Counted from the first letter of the stretch, positions 8,195 to 17,108 are shown. The stretch: DNA of 44,623 bases from Marinovum sp. (GCA_022447495.1 JAKVBH010000003.1:63207-107829), one strand, 5' to 3'. Notes: generated by a model from the sequence alone, not told the origin. A program made the numbers and translations.

Positions 8195-8523
8195 TTGGAT
8201 TGATCCTTCTGGGCTTCGGCTAGGGCCGCGGCTTCAAACGCGGTCAGGGCATCGCTCCAAAGCCCATCGAGATAGGCGCGCAGCGTGTTCAACGGTTCAG
8301 GGCGGAGCGCGTAAATGCGCCGCGTGCCTTGGGCTGTTGCGGTCACAAGACCCGCATCGCTGAGCACTTTGAGGTGTTGAGACACCGCGGGGCGAGAGAT
8401 GGGCATCTTTTGCGCCAGGGCACCGACTGTTTGCGGGGTGTCCCTGAGGTGCTCCAAAATGTCTCTTCGGGTGGGTTCAGCAAGCGCGATGAACGTGCCC
8501 GACAGGCTTCCTGCGTAAGTCAT
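8191..8523 (-). CDS. ArsR-family transcriptional regulator
   Basis: This 110-residue winged-helix repressor is of the ArsR/SmtB family. It has the standard opening FIALAEPTRRDILEHLRD, a recognition helix in SRPAVSQHLKVLSDAGLV, and a wing GTRRIYALRPEPL. No cysteine-rich metal site (ELCVCDL type) is present, so it is probably of the metal-independent branch usually paired with an SRPBCC protein, as here. It heads a three-gene minus-strand unit with ATGA overlap to the SRPBCC gene. A palindrome directly before its start codon probably mediates autoregulation. Confidence 0.92.
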   Translation of the reverse strand: MTYAGSLSGTFIALAEPTRRDILEHLRDTPQTVGALAQKMPISRPAVSQHLKVLSDAGLVTATAQGTRRIYALRPEPLNTLRAYLDGLWSDALTAFEAAALAEAQKDQSK

Positions 8524-8524
8524 G

Positions 8525-8547
8525 ACTTACCGTAAGTAATTACTTAC
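8525..8547 (-). promoter_or_regulatory. Probable ArsR operator: overlapping palindromes
   Basis: GTAAGTAATTACTTAC (8532-8547) is a perfect 16-bp palindrome. It shares its left arm with a second one, ACTTAC-C-GTAAGT (8525-8537). Three equally spaced half-sites lie 2 to 24 nt before the ArsR start codon, covering the ribosome-binding region. This is the position expected for an autoregulatory operator; binding itself is inferred. Confidence 0.75.
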
Positions 8548-8659
8548 TTTTATATCAAGACTGGACGCTGAATTCTGCGCCCCCATGTAAGATTACACTC
8601 TCGGTAGCGCGTGCTCTTGCAGCCACCTTGGGCCAGCACTAAAACTCCGTTAACTTATC

Positions 8660-8674
8660 TTGGTCTAAGACCAA
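8660..8674. promoter_or_regulatory. 15-bp palindrome upstream of clpP
   Basis: TTGGTCT-A-AGACCAA has perfect 7-bp arms and ends 24 nt before the clpP start. It could be an operator or a small leader hairpin. No regulator is identified. Confidence 0.5.
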
Positions 8675-8698
8675 TCCATGACAGCGAGGCAGGCAAAA

Positions 8699-9334
8699 AT
8701 GCGCGACCCCTACGAAACTTACATGAATACACTCGTGCCCATGGTGGTCGAACAGACCTCCAGAGGTGAGCGAGCCTACGACATTTTTTCGCGGCTTTTG
8801 AAAGAGCGGATTATCTTCCTCAACGGGCCCGTCCACGATGGCATGGCGAGCCTTGTTGTGGCGCAACTCCTTCATCTGGAGGCGGAAAATCCCTCCAAAG
8901 ACATCTCGATGTATATCAATTCGCCCGGCGGCGTTGTGACCAGCGGGTTGTCGATTTATGACACGATGCAGTACATTAAACCCAAGATTGCCACGCTTGT
9001 GATCGGTCAGGCCGCCTCGATGGGGTCTCTTTTGCTCACCGCAGGTGAAGCGGGCATGCGCGCATCTTTGCCAAACAGTCGCATTATGGTCCACCAGCCC
9101 TCCGGCGGATATCAAGGTCAGGCAACCGACATTATGATCCACGCTGAGGAGACGCTGAAACTTAAAACGCGCCTGAACGAGATTTACGTCAAGCACACAG
9201 GTCAAACCCTCAAAGACGTAGAAGCCGCGCTGGAACGCGATAACTTTATGTCACCTGAAGACGCGAAAGAGTGGGGCCTTATTGACGAGATCGTTGAAAA
9301 CCGGGCTAAAACTGACGAAGATGCGACGGATTAA
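8699..9334 (+). CDS. clpP: ATP-dependent Clp protease proteolytic subunit
   Basis: This 211-residue serine protease forms the double-heptamer barrel that degrades substrates fed by ClpX or ClpA. The catalytic triad is visible: Ser107 in GQAASMGS, His132 in MVHQPSGG and Asp181 in [16 protein letters not shown] forms the oxyanion region. ATG 8699 ([10 protein letters not shown]) was preferred to ATG 8678 because it matches family N-termini and follows an AGG-rich stretch (8687-8692); the longer start adds seven residues. clpX follows 125 nt downstream in the same direction, the usual pairing, separated by two stem-loops. Confidence 0.96.
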   Translation: MRDPYETYMNTLVPMVVEQTSRGERAYDIFSRLLKERIIFLNGPVHDGMASLVVAQLLHLEAENPSKDISMYINSPGGVVTSGLSIYDTMQYIKPKIATLVIGQAASMGSLLLTAGEAGMRASLPNSRIMVHQPSGGYQGQATDIMIHAEETLKLKTRLNEIYVKHTGQTLKDVEAALERDNFMSPEDAKEWGLIDEIVENRAKTDEDATD

Positions 9335-9373
9335 CCGTCCTTTCGATCAAAGTCATTTTGACATTGTGGTGCT

Positions 9374-9429
9374 TGGCAGGCTCGCCTAAGCTGCCACAAA
9401 GACCCCACGGCCGAGGGGCGTCGTGGGGT
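9374..9429 (+). other. Two stem-loops between clpP and clpX
   Basis: TGGCAG (9374-9379) pairs with CTGCCA (9391-9396). ACCCCACG (9402-9409) pairs with CGTGGGGT (9422-9429). The second hairpin ends about 30 nt before the clpX start. Neither is followed by a T-run, so a role in mRNA processing or partial termination is more likely than full termination. Confidence 0.5.
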
Positions 9430-9459
9430 GGTCACCGATAAGTCCCTGAAAGGTTTGTG

Positions 9460-10725
9460 ATGGCTTCGAATTCCGGCAGCGACAGCAAAAACACCCTTTA
9501 CTGCAGCTTTTGTGGCAAAAGCCAGCACGAGGTGCGCAAGCTGATTGCGGGTCCGACCGTGTTCATTTGCGACGAATGCGTTGAGTTGTGCATGGACATC
9601 ATCCGTGAAGAGACCAAAGGCGCTGGCCTGAAGTCTTCGGACGGCGTGCCGACACCCAAAGAGATTTGCGGTGTTCTCGATGACTATGTGATCGGTCAAG
9701 CCGTCGCTAAGCGCGTGCTGTCTGTGGCTGTCCACAATCACTACAAACGCCTCAATCACTCTGGCAAGTCCGGTGATATCGAACTGCAAAAGTCGAACAT
9801 CCTGCTGATCGGTCCAACGGGGTGTGGTAAAACGCTTTTGGCCCAGACACTTGCGCGTATTCTTGATGTGCCGTTCACGATGGCGGACGCCACGACTCTG
9901 ACGGAAGCGGGCTATGTAGGAGAGGATGTTGAGAACATCATTCTCAAGCTCCTCCAAGCCAGCGAATATAATGTTGAGCGCGCGCAACGTGGCATTGTCT
10001 ACATTGACGAAGTCGACAAGATCACGCGCAAGTCCGAGAACCCGTCGATCACACGGGACGTATCCGGTGAGGGCGTTCAGCAAGCATTGCTCAAGCTGAT
10101 GGAAGGTACGGTCGCATCTGTTCCTCCGCAGGGTGGGCGCAAACATCCGCAGCAGGAATTTCTGCAAGTGGATACAACTAACATACTCTTCATATGCGGC
10201 GGCGCCTTTGCAGGCCTTGATCGGATCATTGCGCAACGCGGCAAAGGTTCAGCGATGGGCTTTGGCGCTGATGTGCGTGACGACGACGAGCGTGGCGTTG
10301 GAGAGATTTTCACCGATCTAGAACCGGAAGATCTGTTGAGATTCGGTCTGATCCCGGAATTCGTGGGCCGTCTGCCTGTCTTGGCGACGCTCGAAGACCT
10401 CGATGAAGATGCGCTTGTTACTATCCTCACGCAGCCCAAGAACGCATTAATCAAGCAATACCAGCGTTTGTTCGAGCTTGAGACGACTAAGCTTACCTTC
10501 ACCGACGAAGCACTTTCGGCCATCGCCAAACGCGCGATCGAGCGGAAAACCGGTGCGCGTGGTTTGCGGTCCATCCTCGAAGATATCCTACTCGACACGA
10601 TGTTCGATCTGCCTGGCATGGATACGGTGGACGAGGTTGTCGTGAACGAGGAAGCGGTCACGACGGATGCACAACCTCTCATGATCCATGCTGACGCGAA
10701 ACAGGAGCCTGCTTCGGCTGGTTAA
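9460..10725 (+). CDS. clpX: ATP-dependent Clp protease ATP-binding subunit
   Basis: This 421-residue AAA+ unfoldase recognises tagged proteins and threads them into ClpP. The N-terminal zinc-binding domain has Cys15, Cys18, Cys37 and Cys40 (CSFC...CDEC). Walker A is GPTGCGKT (118-125), Walker B is [10 protein letters not shown], and the [23 protein letters not shown] segment carries sensor and pore-region features. GFGADV and the C-terminal [17 protein letters not shown] domain are standard. ATG 9460 was chosen over an adjacent in-frame GTG at 9457; TGAAAGG at 9447-9453 is the ribosome-binding site. The stop is immediately followed by the start of the next gene. Confidence 0.97.
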   Translation: MASNSGSDSKNTLYCSFCGKSQHEVRKLIAGPTVFICDECVELCMDIIREETKGAGLKSSDGVPTPKEICGVLDDYVIGQAVAKRVLSVAVHNHYKRLNHSGKSGDIELQKSNILLIGPTGCGKTLLAQTLARILDVPFTMADATTLTEAGYVGEDVENIILKLLQASEYNVERAQRGIVYIDEVDKITRKSENPSITRDVSGEGVQQALLKLMEGTVASVPPQGGRKHPQQEFLQVDTTNILFICGGAFAGLDRIIAQRGKGSAMGFGADVRDDDERGVGEIFTDLEPEDLLRFGLIPEFVGRLPVLATLEDLDEDALVTILTQPKNALIKQYQRLFELETTKLTFTDEALSAIAKRAIERKTGARGLRSILEDILLDTMFDLPGMDTVDEVVVNEEAVTTDAQPLMIHADAKQEPASAG

Positions 10726-11260
10726 ATGTTCGTAGGCCTGAAAGAATACCTGGAGGATCTCGCAAAACTGCTCTTAACTTTGGCGCTGATTGGTTTGGGT
10801 GTCTGTATCTGGGGGTCATTTGACGCCCGCCGTGACCGTGACGATCCTGGTTACGCGGAACGGTTTTTCCAGGACCTCGTTGAAGTAGATGAGGTGTTGC
10901 AAAGCAGAATGTGGCATGGGCCTGGAGCAGAGCCTTGGGATTGCAGCTACGCCATTGTGCGTTGTGCGTCTAAAGGGCGGGGCGACATTTGATCCACCTG
11001 TTCGTGCCAGGGGCAATGATCTTGGCTGGAGGTACCGGTATGGTGGAAACTGGCGTCCTACTCCTGAAGGCGATGTTCGTGACGGCACACGCCGGGCTTT
11101 GTTGCTTTGGGGCAAATATTGGCCCCAGGAGTTGGGAATAGAGTTGCAAAAGGCGCTTGCGAGCCCAGGATCGTGGTATGATCGCACACCCGTTGGCGAA
11201 GAATTGTTCATCTACGCACCCGCTCAAAGACTAGCGGCGCGCATCAGGTTTGGAGACTGA
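10726..11260 (+). pseudogene. Small membrane-anchored hypothetical protein, broken by a 7-bp duplication
   Basis: An N-terminal membrane helix (LLLTLALIGLGVCIWGSF) is followed by a soluble region. The first frame stops at 10992 after 88 codons. The rest (LKGGATFDPPVRARGND, WRYRYGGNWRPTPEGD, ending AARIRFGD) continues in another frame to 11260. TTGTGCG occurs twice in tandem at 10955-10968. Removing one copy joins both parts into a single 175-codon frame reading YAIVRLKGGATFD. It starts directly at the clpX stop, so it was probably co-transcribed. I do not recognise the family. The 88-residue product may still be made; a read error is possible. Confidence 0.7.
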
Positions 11261-11261
11261 A

Positions 11262-11621
11262 TTGTCCATTAAACGCATTTCATCAGGTGGCGAGTTCGAA
11301 GCCAAAGTAGGTTACTGCCGCGCCGTCGTCGCGGGTGGCTTTGTCCATATCGCGGGTACTGTGGGCCAAGGCGATACTGTCGTCGAGCAGTGCCGCTCTG
11401 CCTTATCGATCATCGGCGACGCGCTCGCCAAATCAGGCAGCAGTTGGGATCAAGTCGTACGCGTCGTCTATTACCTTCCTGACCGCAATGAATTCGCGCC
11501 CTGCTGGCCCATCTTGGCCGAAACTTTTGGCGCCAATCCGCCTGCGGCCACAATGATTGAATGCGGTTTAATTGATCCGAAATACCGCGTTGAGATAGAG
11601 ATCACAGCGATCGCGCCTTAA
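11262..11621 (+). CDS. RidA-family (YjgF/UK114) protein
   Basis: This 119-residue member of the RidA/Rid superfamily includes enzymes that hydrolyse reactive enamine/imine intermediates from pyridoxal-phosphate reactions. Family features are GFVHIAGTVG, VVRVVYYLPDRNEF, and NPPAATMIECGLIDPKYRVEIEITA. The catalytic-type Arg of archetypal RidA (in the NRVT/CRVQ stretch before the C-terminal strand) is replaced by DPKYRVEIE with Arg still present, so activity is plausible. No ATG is available. TTG 11262 (giving MSIKRISSGG) was chosen because GGAG at 11252-11255 is well spaced; TTG 11250 is the alternative. Confidence 0.88.
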   Translation: MSIKRISSGGEFEAKVGYCRAVVAGGFVHIAGTVGQGDTVVEQCRSALSIIGDALAKSGSSWDQVVRVVYYLPDRNEFAPCWPILAETFGANPPAATMIECGLIDPKYRVEIEITAIAP

Positions 11622-11710
11622 CCGTGCGCTGCAAGCCTTCTGTGCTGGGTTGCTCTAGACCTTTGTGACGACCTGGCCCATACACGAAGAACCTGAACGG
11701 GAGAGTTCGA

Positions 11711-12094
11711 ATGGGACTTCTGAAGACGCTTCTGCGGGCTGTTACATGGTGGCATGGCTCCACATTGGGCACGCAACTTTATACTTGGCACAACGGCCAA
11801 AAGGTCGGCGAGGACGCCGCTGGGAATGCGTTTTACCAATCTCGTGACGGCAAACGGCGCTGGGTGATGTTCAACGGCGAGGCTGAAGCCAGCCGCGTTG
11901 GCGCCGACTGGCACGGTTGGCTGCACCATACATACGATGAACCGCCAACCGAGCGGCCCTTGGTGCACAAGTCTTGGGAGAAACCGCATCAAGAAAACGT
12001 GACGGGTACCGCATTGGCCTATGCGCCGAAAGGGTCCCTGCGCCGAGTCGACCCAGAACCGCGAAGCGATTACGAGGCCTGGAGTCCAGAATAG
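11711..12094 (+). CDS. NADH:ubiquinone oxidoreductase NDUFA12-like subunit
   Basis: This 127-residue homologue of mitochondrial complex I subunit NDUFA12/B17.2 is an accessory subunit kept in alphaproteobacteria. The conserved parts are [14 protein letters not shown] at 13-26, [20 protein letters not shown], and [16 protein letters not shown], then [10 protein letters not shown]. It sits on the matrix-side (cytoplasmic) arm of complex I. A GGGAG sequence about 8 nt before ATG 11711 is the ribosome-binding site. It lies away from any nuo operon and just before mlaD, an arrangement common in Rhodobacterales. Confidence 0.92.
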   Translation: MGLLKTLLRAVTWWHGSTLGTQLYTWHNGQKVGEDAAGNAFYQSRDGKRRWVMFNGEAEASRVGADWHGWLHHTYDEPPTERPLVHKSWEKPHQENVTGTALAYAPKGSLRRVDPEPRSDYEAWSPE

Positions 12095-12122
12095 AAACTG
12101 GGGCTGGGGCAGGGGGACAAGA

Positions 12123-12569
12123 ATGTCTGAGAACGCAACAGAAGTTGTGATTGGTGGCGTGGTTTTGGCCGCGGCAGTGGCCTTTGTCATCTATGCAGGA
12201 CAGGCAACAGGGCTCAGCCATAGCACTGGGCGATACGGCCTGTCAGCTTCCTTCCGGTCACTCGAAGGTGTCCAAGTTGGCACCGATGTCCGCCTAGCGG
12301 GTGTCAAAGTGGGCACTGTGAGTGAAGTGCGTCTTAATCCTGAGACGTATCGCGCCGAGACCCAGATCAGTTTTATTGACGGCATCGAAATTCCCGACGA
12401 CAGCGCGGCGGTCATTTCATCCGAGGGTCTCTTGGGCGGCAACTTTGTTGAGATTTTGCCGGGAGGCTCGCCGTTCTTTTACGAATCCGGCGACGAGATT
12501 ATCGACACGCAAGGGGCGGTTTCGCTGATACAATTATTGTTGCGTTTTGCGGCTGGTGACGAGTCATGA
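12123..12569 (+). CDS. mlaD: Outer membrane lipid asymmetry protein MlaD
   Basis: This 148-residue MCE-domain protein has an N-terminal membrane anchor (VVIGGVVLAAAVAFVIYAG) and one MCE domain. The hallmark pattern is GLSASFRSLEGVQVGTDVRLAGVKVGTV, then SSEGLLGGNFVEILPGG. It forms the periplasmic hexameric ring that passes phospholipids between inner and outer membranes. ATG 12123 gives a normal N-terminus. The partner genes mlaE, mlaF, mlaC are not in the window, so the complex must be assembled from elsewhere. The stop overlaps the DUF2155 gene start. Confidence 0.92.
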   Translation: MSENATEVVIGGVVLAAAVAFVIYAGQATGLSHSTGRYGLSASFRSLEGVQVGTDVRLAGVKVGTVSEVRLNPETYRAETQISFIDGIEIPDDSAAVISSEGLLGGNFVEILPGGSPFFYESGDEIIDTQGAVSLIQLLLRFAAGDES

Positions 12570-12919
12570 TGCGTTTTGTGTGTGCGTGCTGTTTGGCTCT
12601 CGCAGGCACCGCCTTTGCGCAAACGGCCACGGACCGCGCGCCAGGCGCTCTGCTACGCGCGCTCGACAAAGTCTCCGGTGAGGTTGTCGACTTTACGCTT
12701 CTCAATGGCGGACAAGCGCGCATGGGCCGGCTGGTGGTAAGTTTGGGCGAATGTCGTTATCCGCCTGACAATCAACAAGGCGAAGCCTATGCTTGGCTCC
12801 AGGTCCAAGAAACCGGTGACATGGTATTTTCAGGATGGATGATCGCATCGAGCCCCGCGCTCAACGCGATGGACCATCCCCGTTACGACGTTTGGGTTCT
12901 ACGCTGTAGCAATTCATGA
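12566..12919 (+). CDS. DUF2155 periplasmic protein
   Basis: This 117-residue exported protein has a signal peptide (MMRFVCACCLALAGTAFAQ) followed by the DUF2155 domain. Typical elements are LRALDKVSGEVVDFTLLNG, GECRYPPDN, AWLQVQETGDMVFSGWMIASSPALNAMDHPRYDVWVLRC. Two conserved cysteines (in GECRYP and the terminal VLRC) may form a disulfide. Function is unknown. It overlaps mlaD by ATGA, so a shared envelope role is plausible. Its 3' end overlaps the convergent aat gene by 37 nt. Confidence 0.9.
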   Translation: MMRFVCACCLALAGTAFAQTATDRAPGALLRALDKVSGEVVDFTLLNGGQARMGRLVVSLGECRYPPDNQQGEAYAWLQVQETGDMVFSGWMIASSPALNAMDHPRYDVWVLRCSNS

Positions 12920-13539
12920 GCGTCGATGAGCGGCGGCGCTGCAAAGTCTGCATCCAATTCCAGAGCCGCTTGTAAGGCTTGATGGTATGCGGCGCGTGTG
13001 ATTTCTACGCCGCCTAAACTCGCGAGGTGTGGCGTGATGAACTGTGTGTCAAAGAGAGTGAAGCCGCCTTGGCGCAGCCGCTCCACGAGGTAGGCTAGGG
13101 CGATCTTGGAGGCATCTTTACTTCGAGAAAACATACTCTCTCCAAAGAACGCCGCGCCCAAGCATAGTCCATAAACACCGCCTACGAGTTTGTGCCCGGA
13201 CCAAAGCTCAATGGAGTGCGCGTGCCCACTGGCGAACAACGCACCAAAGAGATCGCGAATTTCGTGATTGATCCATGTGTCCGGTCGGTCCGCGCATCCG
13301 TCCATCACACCGTAAAAGTCGCAATCAATCGTCACGGCGTGCGGGTAGCTTCGGATGCGCTTAGCCAGCGACCGCGACATGTGAAACCCGTCCAACGGAA
13401 GGATCCCGCGCTTGCGTGGATCGACCCAAAACAGGCTTTCATCATCGCGATGCTCGGCCATTGGGAATATGCCCGAACGATAGGCATGCAACACCAAATC
13501 AGGTGTGATTTTGTTCTGCGTTTCGTCCCAGGCCGTCAT
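12883..13539 (-). CDS. aat: Leucyl/phenylalanyl-tRNA--protein transferase
   Basis: This 218-residue transferase adds Leu or Phe from charged tRNA to N-terminal Lys or Arg of proteins, creating N-degrons for ClpAPS. Family motifs are AYRSGIFPMAE, LFWVDPRKRGILPLDGFHMSRSL, WINHEIRDLFGALFASGHAHSIELW, GGVYGLCLGAAFFGESMFS and FTLFDTQFITPHLASLGG. Its length is normal. Its presence near clpP and clpX fits protein turnover, although its products are read by ClpS/ClpA rather than ClpX. The gene converges on and slightly overlaps the DUF2155 gene. Confidence 0.95.
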   Translation of the reverse strand: MTAWDETQNKITPDLVLHAYRSGIFPMAEHRDDESLFWVDPRKRGILPLDGFHMSRSLAKRIRSYPHAVTIDCDFYGVMDGCADRPDTWINHEIRDLFGALFASGHAHSIELWSGHKLVGGVYGLCLGAAFFGESMFSRSKDASKIALAYLVERLRQGGFTLFDTQFITPHLASLGGVEITRAAYHQALQAALELDADFAAPPLIDAHELLQRRTQTS

Positions 13540-13570
13540 GAGTCTATCGTGCCGGGCGCAACGGAGCTTG

Positions 13571-14926
13571 TCATGCGTCCGTTTGGCCCCGCAGCTCTAA
13601 CCAGCGTTCAAGCCAGTGAATATTGTACGATCCTGCGTGAATGTCCTGTTCTGTGAGCAGTTCATGAAACAGCGGCACCGTGGTTTCGATGCCGTCCACG
13701 ATCAATTCACCCAGCGCACGGTTGAGTCGCGCAATCGCTTCTGGTCGGTCGCGGCCATGCACGATGAGCTTGGCGATCAAACTGTCATAATGGGGCGGGA
13801 TCGAATAGCCTTGGTAGAGCGCGCTGTCCATGCGCACGCCCAACCCACCAGGGGCGTGATAGGCCGTTATCTTGCCTGGGCGCGGGGAGAAGCCTGGGAA
13901 GGTTTCTGCGTTGATGCGCACCTCAATGGCGTGTCCATTGATCTCAAGATCATCTTGAGCAAAAGACATGGGCAAACCAGCGGCAACACGGATTTGTTCG
14001 CGTACGAGATCGACACCAAATATCGCCTCGGTGACGGGGTGCTCCACCTGAAGGCGGGTGTTCATTTCGATGAAGTAGAACTCACCCTCTTCATAGAGGA
14101 ACTCAATGGTGCCCGCGCCGATGTAATTGATGCGCGCCACGGCGTCGGCGCATACCTTACCAATGGCCGCGCGTTCTTCGGGCGTGATGCTGGGGCCTGG
14201 AGCCTCTTCAAAGACCTTTTGGTGCCGGCGCTGAAGCGAACAATCGCGCTCGCCCAAATGCACTGCACTGCCTTTGCCATCTCCAAAAACTTGGATTTCG
14301 ATGTGGCGCGGTTTTTGCAGGTACTTCTCGATATAGACTTCGTCGTTACCAAAGGCAGCTTTGCCCTCGGCCCGCGCGGTCATGAACGCGCTTTCCATGT
14401 CATCAGCAGTCTGCGCGACTTTCATACCGCGCCCGCCGCCGCCTGCGGTGGCTTTGATGATGACGGGGTATCCCATCTCAGCTCCGAGCTTTTGCGCCGC
14501 AGCAAGGTCTGGGACACCGCCGTCTGAGCCGGGCACGCAGGGCACGCCGAGATCAATCATCGTCTCTTTGGCGGTAATTTTGTCGCCCATGATACGGATG
14601 TGTTCGGCTGTGGGGCCGATAAAGGTGATCCCATGGTCCTCAACCGCTTGCACAAAATTTGCATTTTCTGAGAGAAAGCCATAGCCGGGATGGATTGCCT
14701 GCGCGCCGGTGACCTCGCATGCGGCGATAAGCGCAGGCATATTGAGATAGCTTTTTGGCGACGGAGGGGGGCCGATACAGATGCTCTCGTCCGCCATGCG
14801 CACGTGCATTGCATCAGCGTCTGCTGTTGAATGCACCGCGACCGAGGCGATGCCAATCTCGCGACAGGCACGGATAACGCGAAGCGCAATCTCGCCACGG
14901 TTGGCGATGAGGATTTTGTCAAACAT
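13571..14926 (-). CDS. accC: Biotin carboxylase, acetyl-CoA carboxylase subunit
   Basis: This 451-residue ATP-grasp enzyme carboxylates the biotin on AccB in the first step of fatty-acid synthesis. It starts [23 protein letters not shown]. It has [12 protein letters not shown], the glycine-rich ATP loop [34 protein letters not shown] and [16 protein letters not shown] with catalytic residues in place. accB lies just upstream on the minus strand with 12 nt between, giving the usual accBC operon. It is followed by aat. Confidence 0.97.
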   Translation of the reverse strand: MFDKILIANRGEIALRVIRACREIGIASVAVHSTADADAMHVRMADESICIGPPPSPKSYLNMPALIAACEVTGAQAIHPGYGFLSENANFVQAVEDHGITFIGPTAEHIRIMGDKITAKETMIDLGVPCVPGSDGGVPDLAAAQKLGAEMGYPVIIKATAGGGGRGMKVAQTADDMESAFMTARAEGKAAFGNDEVYIEKYLQKPRHIEIQVFGDGKGSAVHLGERDCSLQRRHQKVFEEAPGPSITPEERAAIGKVCADAVARINYIGAGTIEFLYEEGEFYFIEMNTRLQVEHPVTEAIFGVDLVREQIRVAAGLPMSFAQDDLEINGHAIEVRINAETFPGFSPRPGKITAYHAPGGLGVRMDSALYQGYSIPPHYDSLIAKLIVHGRDRPEAIARLNRALGELIVDGIETTVPLFHELLTEQDIHAGSYNIHWLERWLELRGQTDA

Positions 14927-14938
14927 GGGTGCCCCCGT

Positions 14939-15439
14939 TTATTCGAGGATGACGAGCGGCGAGCCGAACTCGACCGGCGCACCGTTTTCAACAAGGATAC
15001 GAGAGACCTTTCCCGCGCGTGGGGCGGGGATGTGGTTCATGGTTTTCATCGCTTCGACGATTAGCAGCGTTTGGCCCTCAGAGACCGTGTCGCCCACCGA
15101 GACAAAAGATGGCGCGCCAGGTTCTGCCTGCATGTAGATTGTGCCAACCATCGGTGAGGTGACCGCACCGGGGTGGCTGGCTGGATCGTCCTCAGCGGAT
15201 GCGGGTGCCAGGACAGCTGCGTCGGGTGCAGGGGCTGCGGCTTGGGCGACAGCCGCGGCGGCAGGGGCCAAGGCCGCGACTTGTGGAGCCTGAGGGGCGA
15301 GGCGGCTCACGCGGACATTGAGGCTATCGTCTTCGCCATATTCGCGTTTGACCTCAAGCTCCGTTAGGTCGTTGCTGCGCAATAGAGCGGCCAAGGCTTC
15401 GATGAAGGCCACATCTGCTTCATGGGGATTGTCTGTCAT
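14939..15439 (-). CDS. accB: Biotin carboxyl carrier protein of acetyl-CoA carboxylase
   Basis: This 166-residue carrier protein has an N-terminal oligomerisation region, an Ala/Pro-rich linker (about 48-85), and a C-terminal biotinyl domain. The biotinylated lysine is Lys132 in VEAMKTMNHI, and SPMVGTIYMQAEPGAPSFV opens the domain with its thumb loop. ATG 15439 (MTDNPHEADV) was chosen; the frame stays open upstream to 15514 without homology. AGGGACC just upstream may serve as the ribosome-binding site. It is first in the accBC operon. Confidence 0.95.
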   Translation of the reverse strand: MTDNPHEADVAFIEALAALLRSNDLTELEVKREYGEDDSLNVRVSRLAPQAPQVAALAPAAAAVAQAAAPAPDAAVLAPASAEDDPASHPGAVTSPMVGTIYMQAEPGAPSFVSVGDTVSEGQTLLIVEAMKTMNHIPAPRAGKVSRILVENGAPVEFGSPLVILE

Positions 15440-15624
15440 TTTTGTCGGTCCCTTTACCTTACGGTAGCCGCGCCCGGCTGTTTGGCAGAGCTTATAGGCC
15501 CTCAGGCATGGCAAGGAAAAGGGGCGATGCAGGAAAATTGAGCATGAGAGGCAAGGTAAGTCCGCTCAAAACCGAACTTTTGATCTGCGCGGCACGCGCA
15601 AGCATAGTGCCCAGTGAACTCTGG

Positions 15625-16161
15625 TCAGGCGCGCGTGTCCTGGGCCTCCGGCGCAGGTGCTGTGTCCACAGGGCCCAGAATTTCGCCGTCCAAGGCTTCC
15701 GTGATTTGCGCCTCGGGCGCTTCCGATGCGGCATCTTTAGGCTGGGCGCGTATAAGTTCATCGACGGAGCCGACGTCGGAGGCGTCATCAGGTTGGTCTG
15801 CGTTCGGTGTGATCTGCGCCGATCTCTGGGTCTTTGGGCTCAAAGGATCGCCTCTTTTGTCGACGTCGTGGGGGATGTTGTCCGCGATCGCTTCGGCTTG
15901 TTCGCGCAGCATTTCATTGATTTTCAGCTGCAAGATTGTAGGCGGTGCTGCTGGGGCGTCTTTTGAAGACGAGCTCCGATCGCGGCGTTGTTCTTGCTCT
16001 GTGGATTTGGATTGCTGCTGATCAGAGGCATTGGACCGTGCGCCTTGCGCAGCGTCAGATATGCGCTGTGTTGTCGGTTTCGAGCTATCCCCCTGTGGCA
16101 AGCCCAATGGGTGTCCCGTGGTCTGTGGCGCCAATGTCAGCGCCGGGCCATATACAATCAT
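15625..16161 (-). CDS. Hypothetical low-complexity acidic protein
   Basis: This 178-codon frame starts MIVYGPALTLAPQ, with GGAG 7-8 nt before ATG 16161 supporting the start. The product is rich in Gln, Ser, Asp, Ala and Pro (for example SNASDQQQSKSTEQEQRRDR) and looks disordered, apart from one amphipathic helix around ILQLKINEMLREQAEAIADN. There is no signal peptide or recognised domain. It lies alone between the transporter operon and accB, in the same direction as both. It may be a genuine lineage-specific protein; I cannot assign a function. Confidence 0.5.
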   Translation of the reverse strand: MIVYGPALTLAPQTTGHPLGLPQGDSSKPTTQRISDAAQGARSNASDQQQSKSTEQEQRRDRSSSSKDAPAAPPTILQLKINEMLREQAEAIADNIPHDVDKRGDPLSPKTQRSAQITPNADQPDDASDVGSVDELIRAQPKDAASEAPEAQITEALDGEILGPVDTAPAPEAQDTRA

Positions 16162-16280
16162 TTTTGGCTCCAGAGTTTCCAGAGCCCCCACTTCGAATCG
16201 GGTATCACAAAAAAGTTGACGCCACCCTAATGGGCGACGTCAGACATCATGCATCGCGTCTTGCGAGGAGGGTGAGAGAG

Positions 16281-17036
16281 CTAGATCGCGAGGTATTCTT
16301 CGCGTAGCTCTTTGTTGTCGAGCACTTCGGCGGCCGTGCCGTCAAAGACGATGCCGCCGGTGTCGAGTATGACCGCGCGATCTGCGAGTTCCAGCGCGCG
16401 CACCGCGTTCTGTTCCACGATCACGGTGGTCATGCCCTGTTCTTTGATGTGCATCAGCGTTTTTTCAATTTCGTCCACGATCACCGGCGCGAGGCCTTCG
16501 TAGGGCTCGTCGAGTAGCAGGACTTTAATGTCACGCGCCAAGGCGCGAGCGATGGAAAGCATCTGTTGCTCACCGCCGGAGAGGGTTACACCCTCTTGCT
16601 TGCGGCGCTCACCCAGGCGCGGGAAGAGGTCATAAAGGCGGTCTTTGCTCCAGCCCATGGGTGGGGCAATCTGTGCCAGGTCAATGTTCTCTTCAACGGT
16701 CAGGCCAGGGATGATCCGTCTATCTTCTGGAACGAGCCCAAGCCCCGCCGCAGACGCTTCATGGGAGGCCATGTTGTGTAGTGGTTGGTGGTCGAGCCAG
16801 ATTTCGCCGTGGCGTACTTCGGGATCTCCAAGACGCGCGATGGAGCGCAGGGTCGAGGTTTTGCCTGCACCGTTGCGGCCGAGAAGAGCAAGGATTTCCC
16901 CCTCGTGTACGTTGAAGGAGATGCCCTGCACGATGTAGCTCTCGCCGTAGTATGAATGCATGTCCCACACAGAGAGGAAGGCGGGGGCGGTTTGGGCGTG
17001 GTTTACGCCTTTGGAGAAGTCAGGTTTGACGTTCAT
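16281..17036 (-). CDS. livF: Branched-chain amino-acid-type ABC transporter, ATP-binding protein LivF
   Basis: This 251-residue HAAT-family ATPase has Walker A GRNGAGKT (53-60), signature LSGGEQQMLSIARAL, Walker B LLLDEPYEGLAP, and the switch region IVEQNAVRALELADRA. It is the last gene of the minus-strand livJ-H-M-G-F unit and acts with LivG under the LivHM permease. The first 20 residues precede the ABC domain (SVWDMHSYYGES). Two stable hairpins lie in the 79-nt gap before it. Confidence 0.93.
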   Translation of the reverse strand: MNVKPDFSKGVNHAQTAPAFLSVWDMHSYYGESYIVQGISFNVHEGEILALLGRNGAGKTSTLRSIARLGDPEVRHGEIWLDHQPLHNMASHEASAAGLGLVPEDRRIIPGLTVEENIDLAQIAPPMGWSKDRLYDLFPRLGERRKQEGVTLSGGEQQMLSIARALARDIKVLLLDEPYEGLAPVIVDEIEKTLMHIKEQGMTTVIVEQNAVRALELADRAVILDTGGIVFDGTAAEVLDNKELREEYLAI

Positions 17037-17073
17037 CTGATGTCCTTTCTCAGGGTCGGCGGCATAGATACCA

Positions 17074-17108
17074 CCCTACGGATGCGGTAGGGCGGGGCGA
17101 ACCCCGCC
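17074..17108 (-). repeat. Two adjacent hairpins between livG and livF
   Basis: CCCTAC (17074-17079) pairs with GTAGGG (17087-17092). GGCGGGG (17091-17097) pairs with CCCCGCC (17102-17108), which in the minus-strand RNA closes a very stable UUCG loop. This GTAGGGCGGGG pattern looks like a REP-type intergenic repeat. There is no T-run, so a role in mRNA stability or processing is more likely than full termination. Confidence 0.6.

Noticed and set aside
13616..14527. 303-codon plus-strand frame opposite accC
   Set aside because: It is antisense to a highly conserved enzyme; the apparent protein has no recognisable features.
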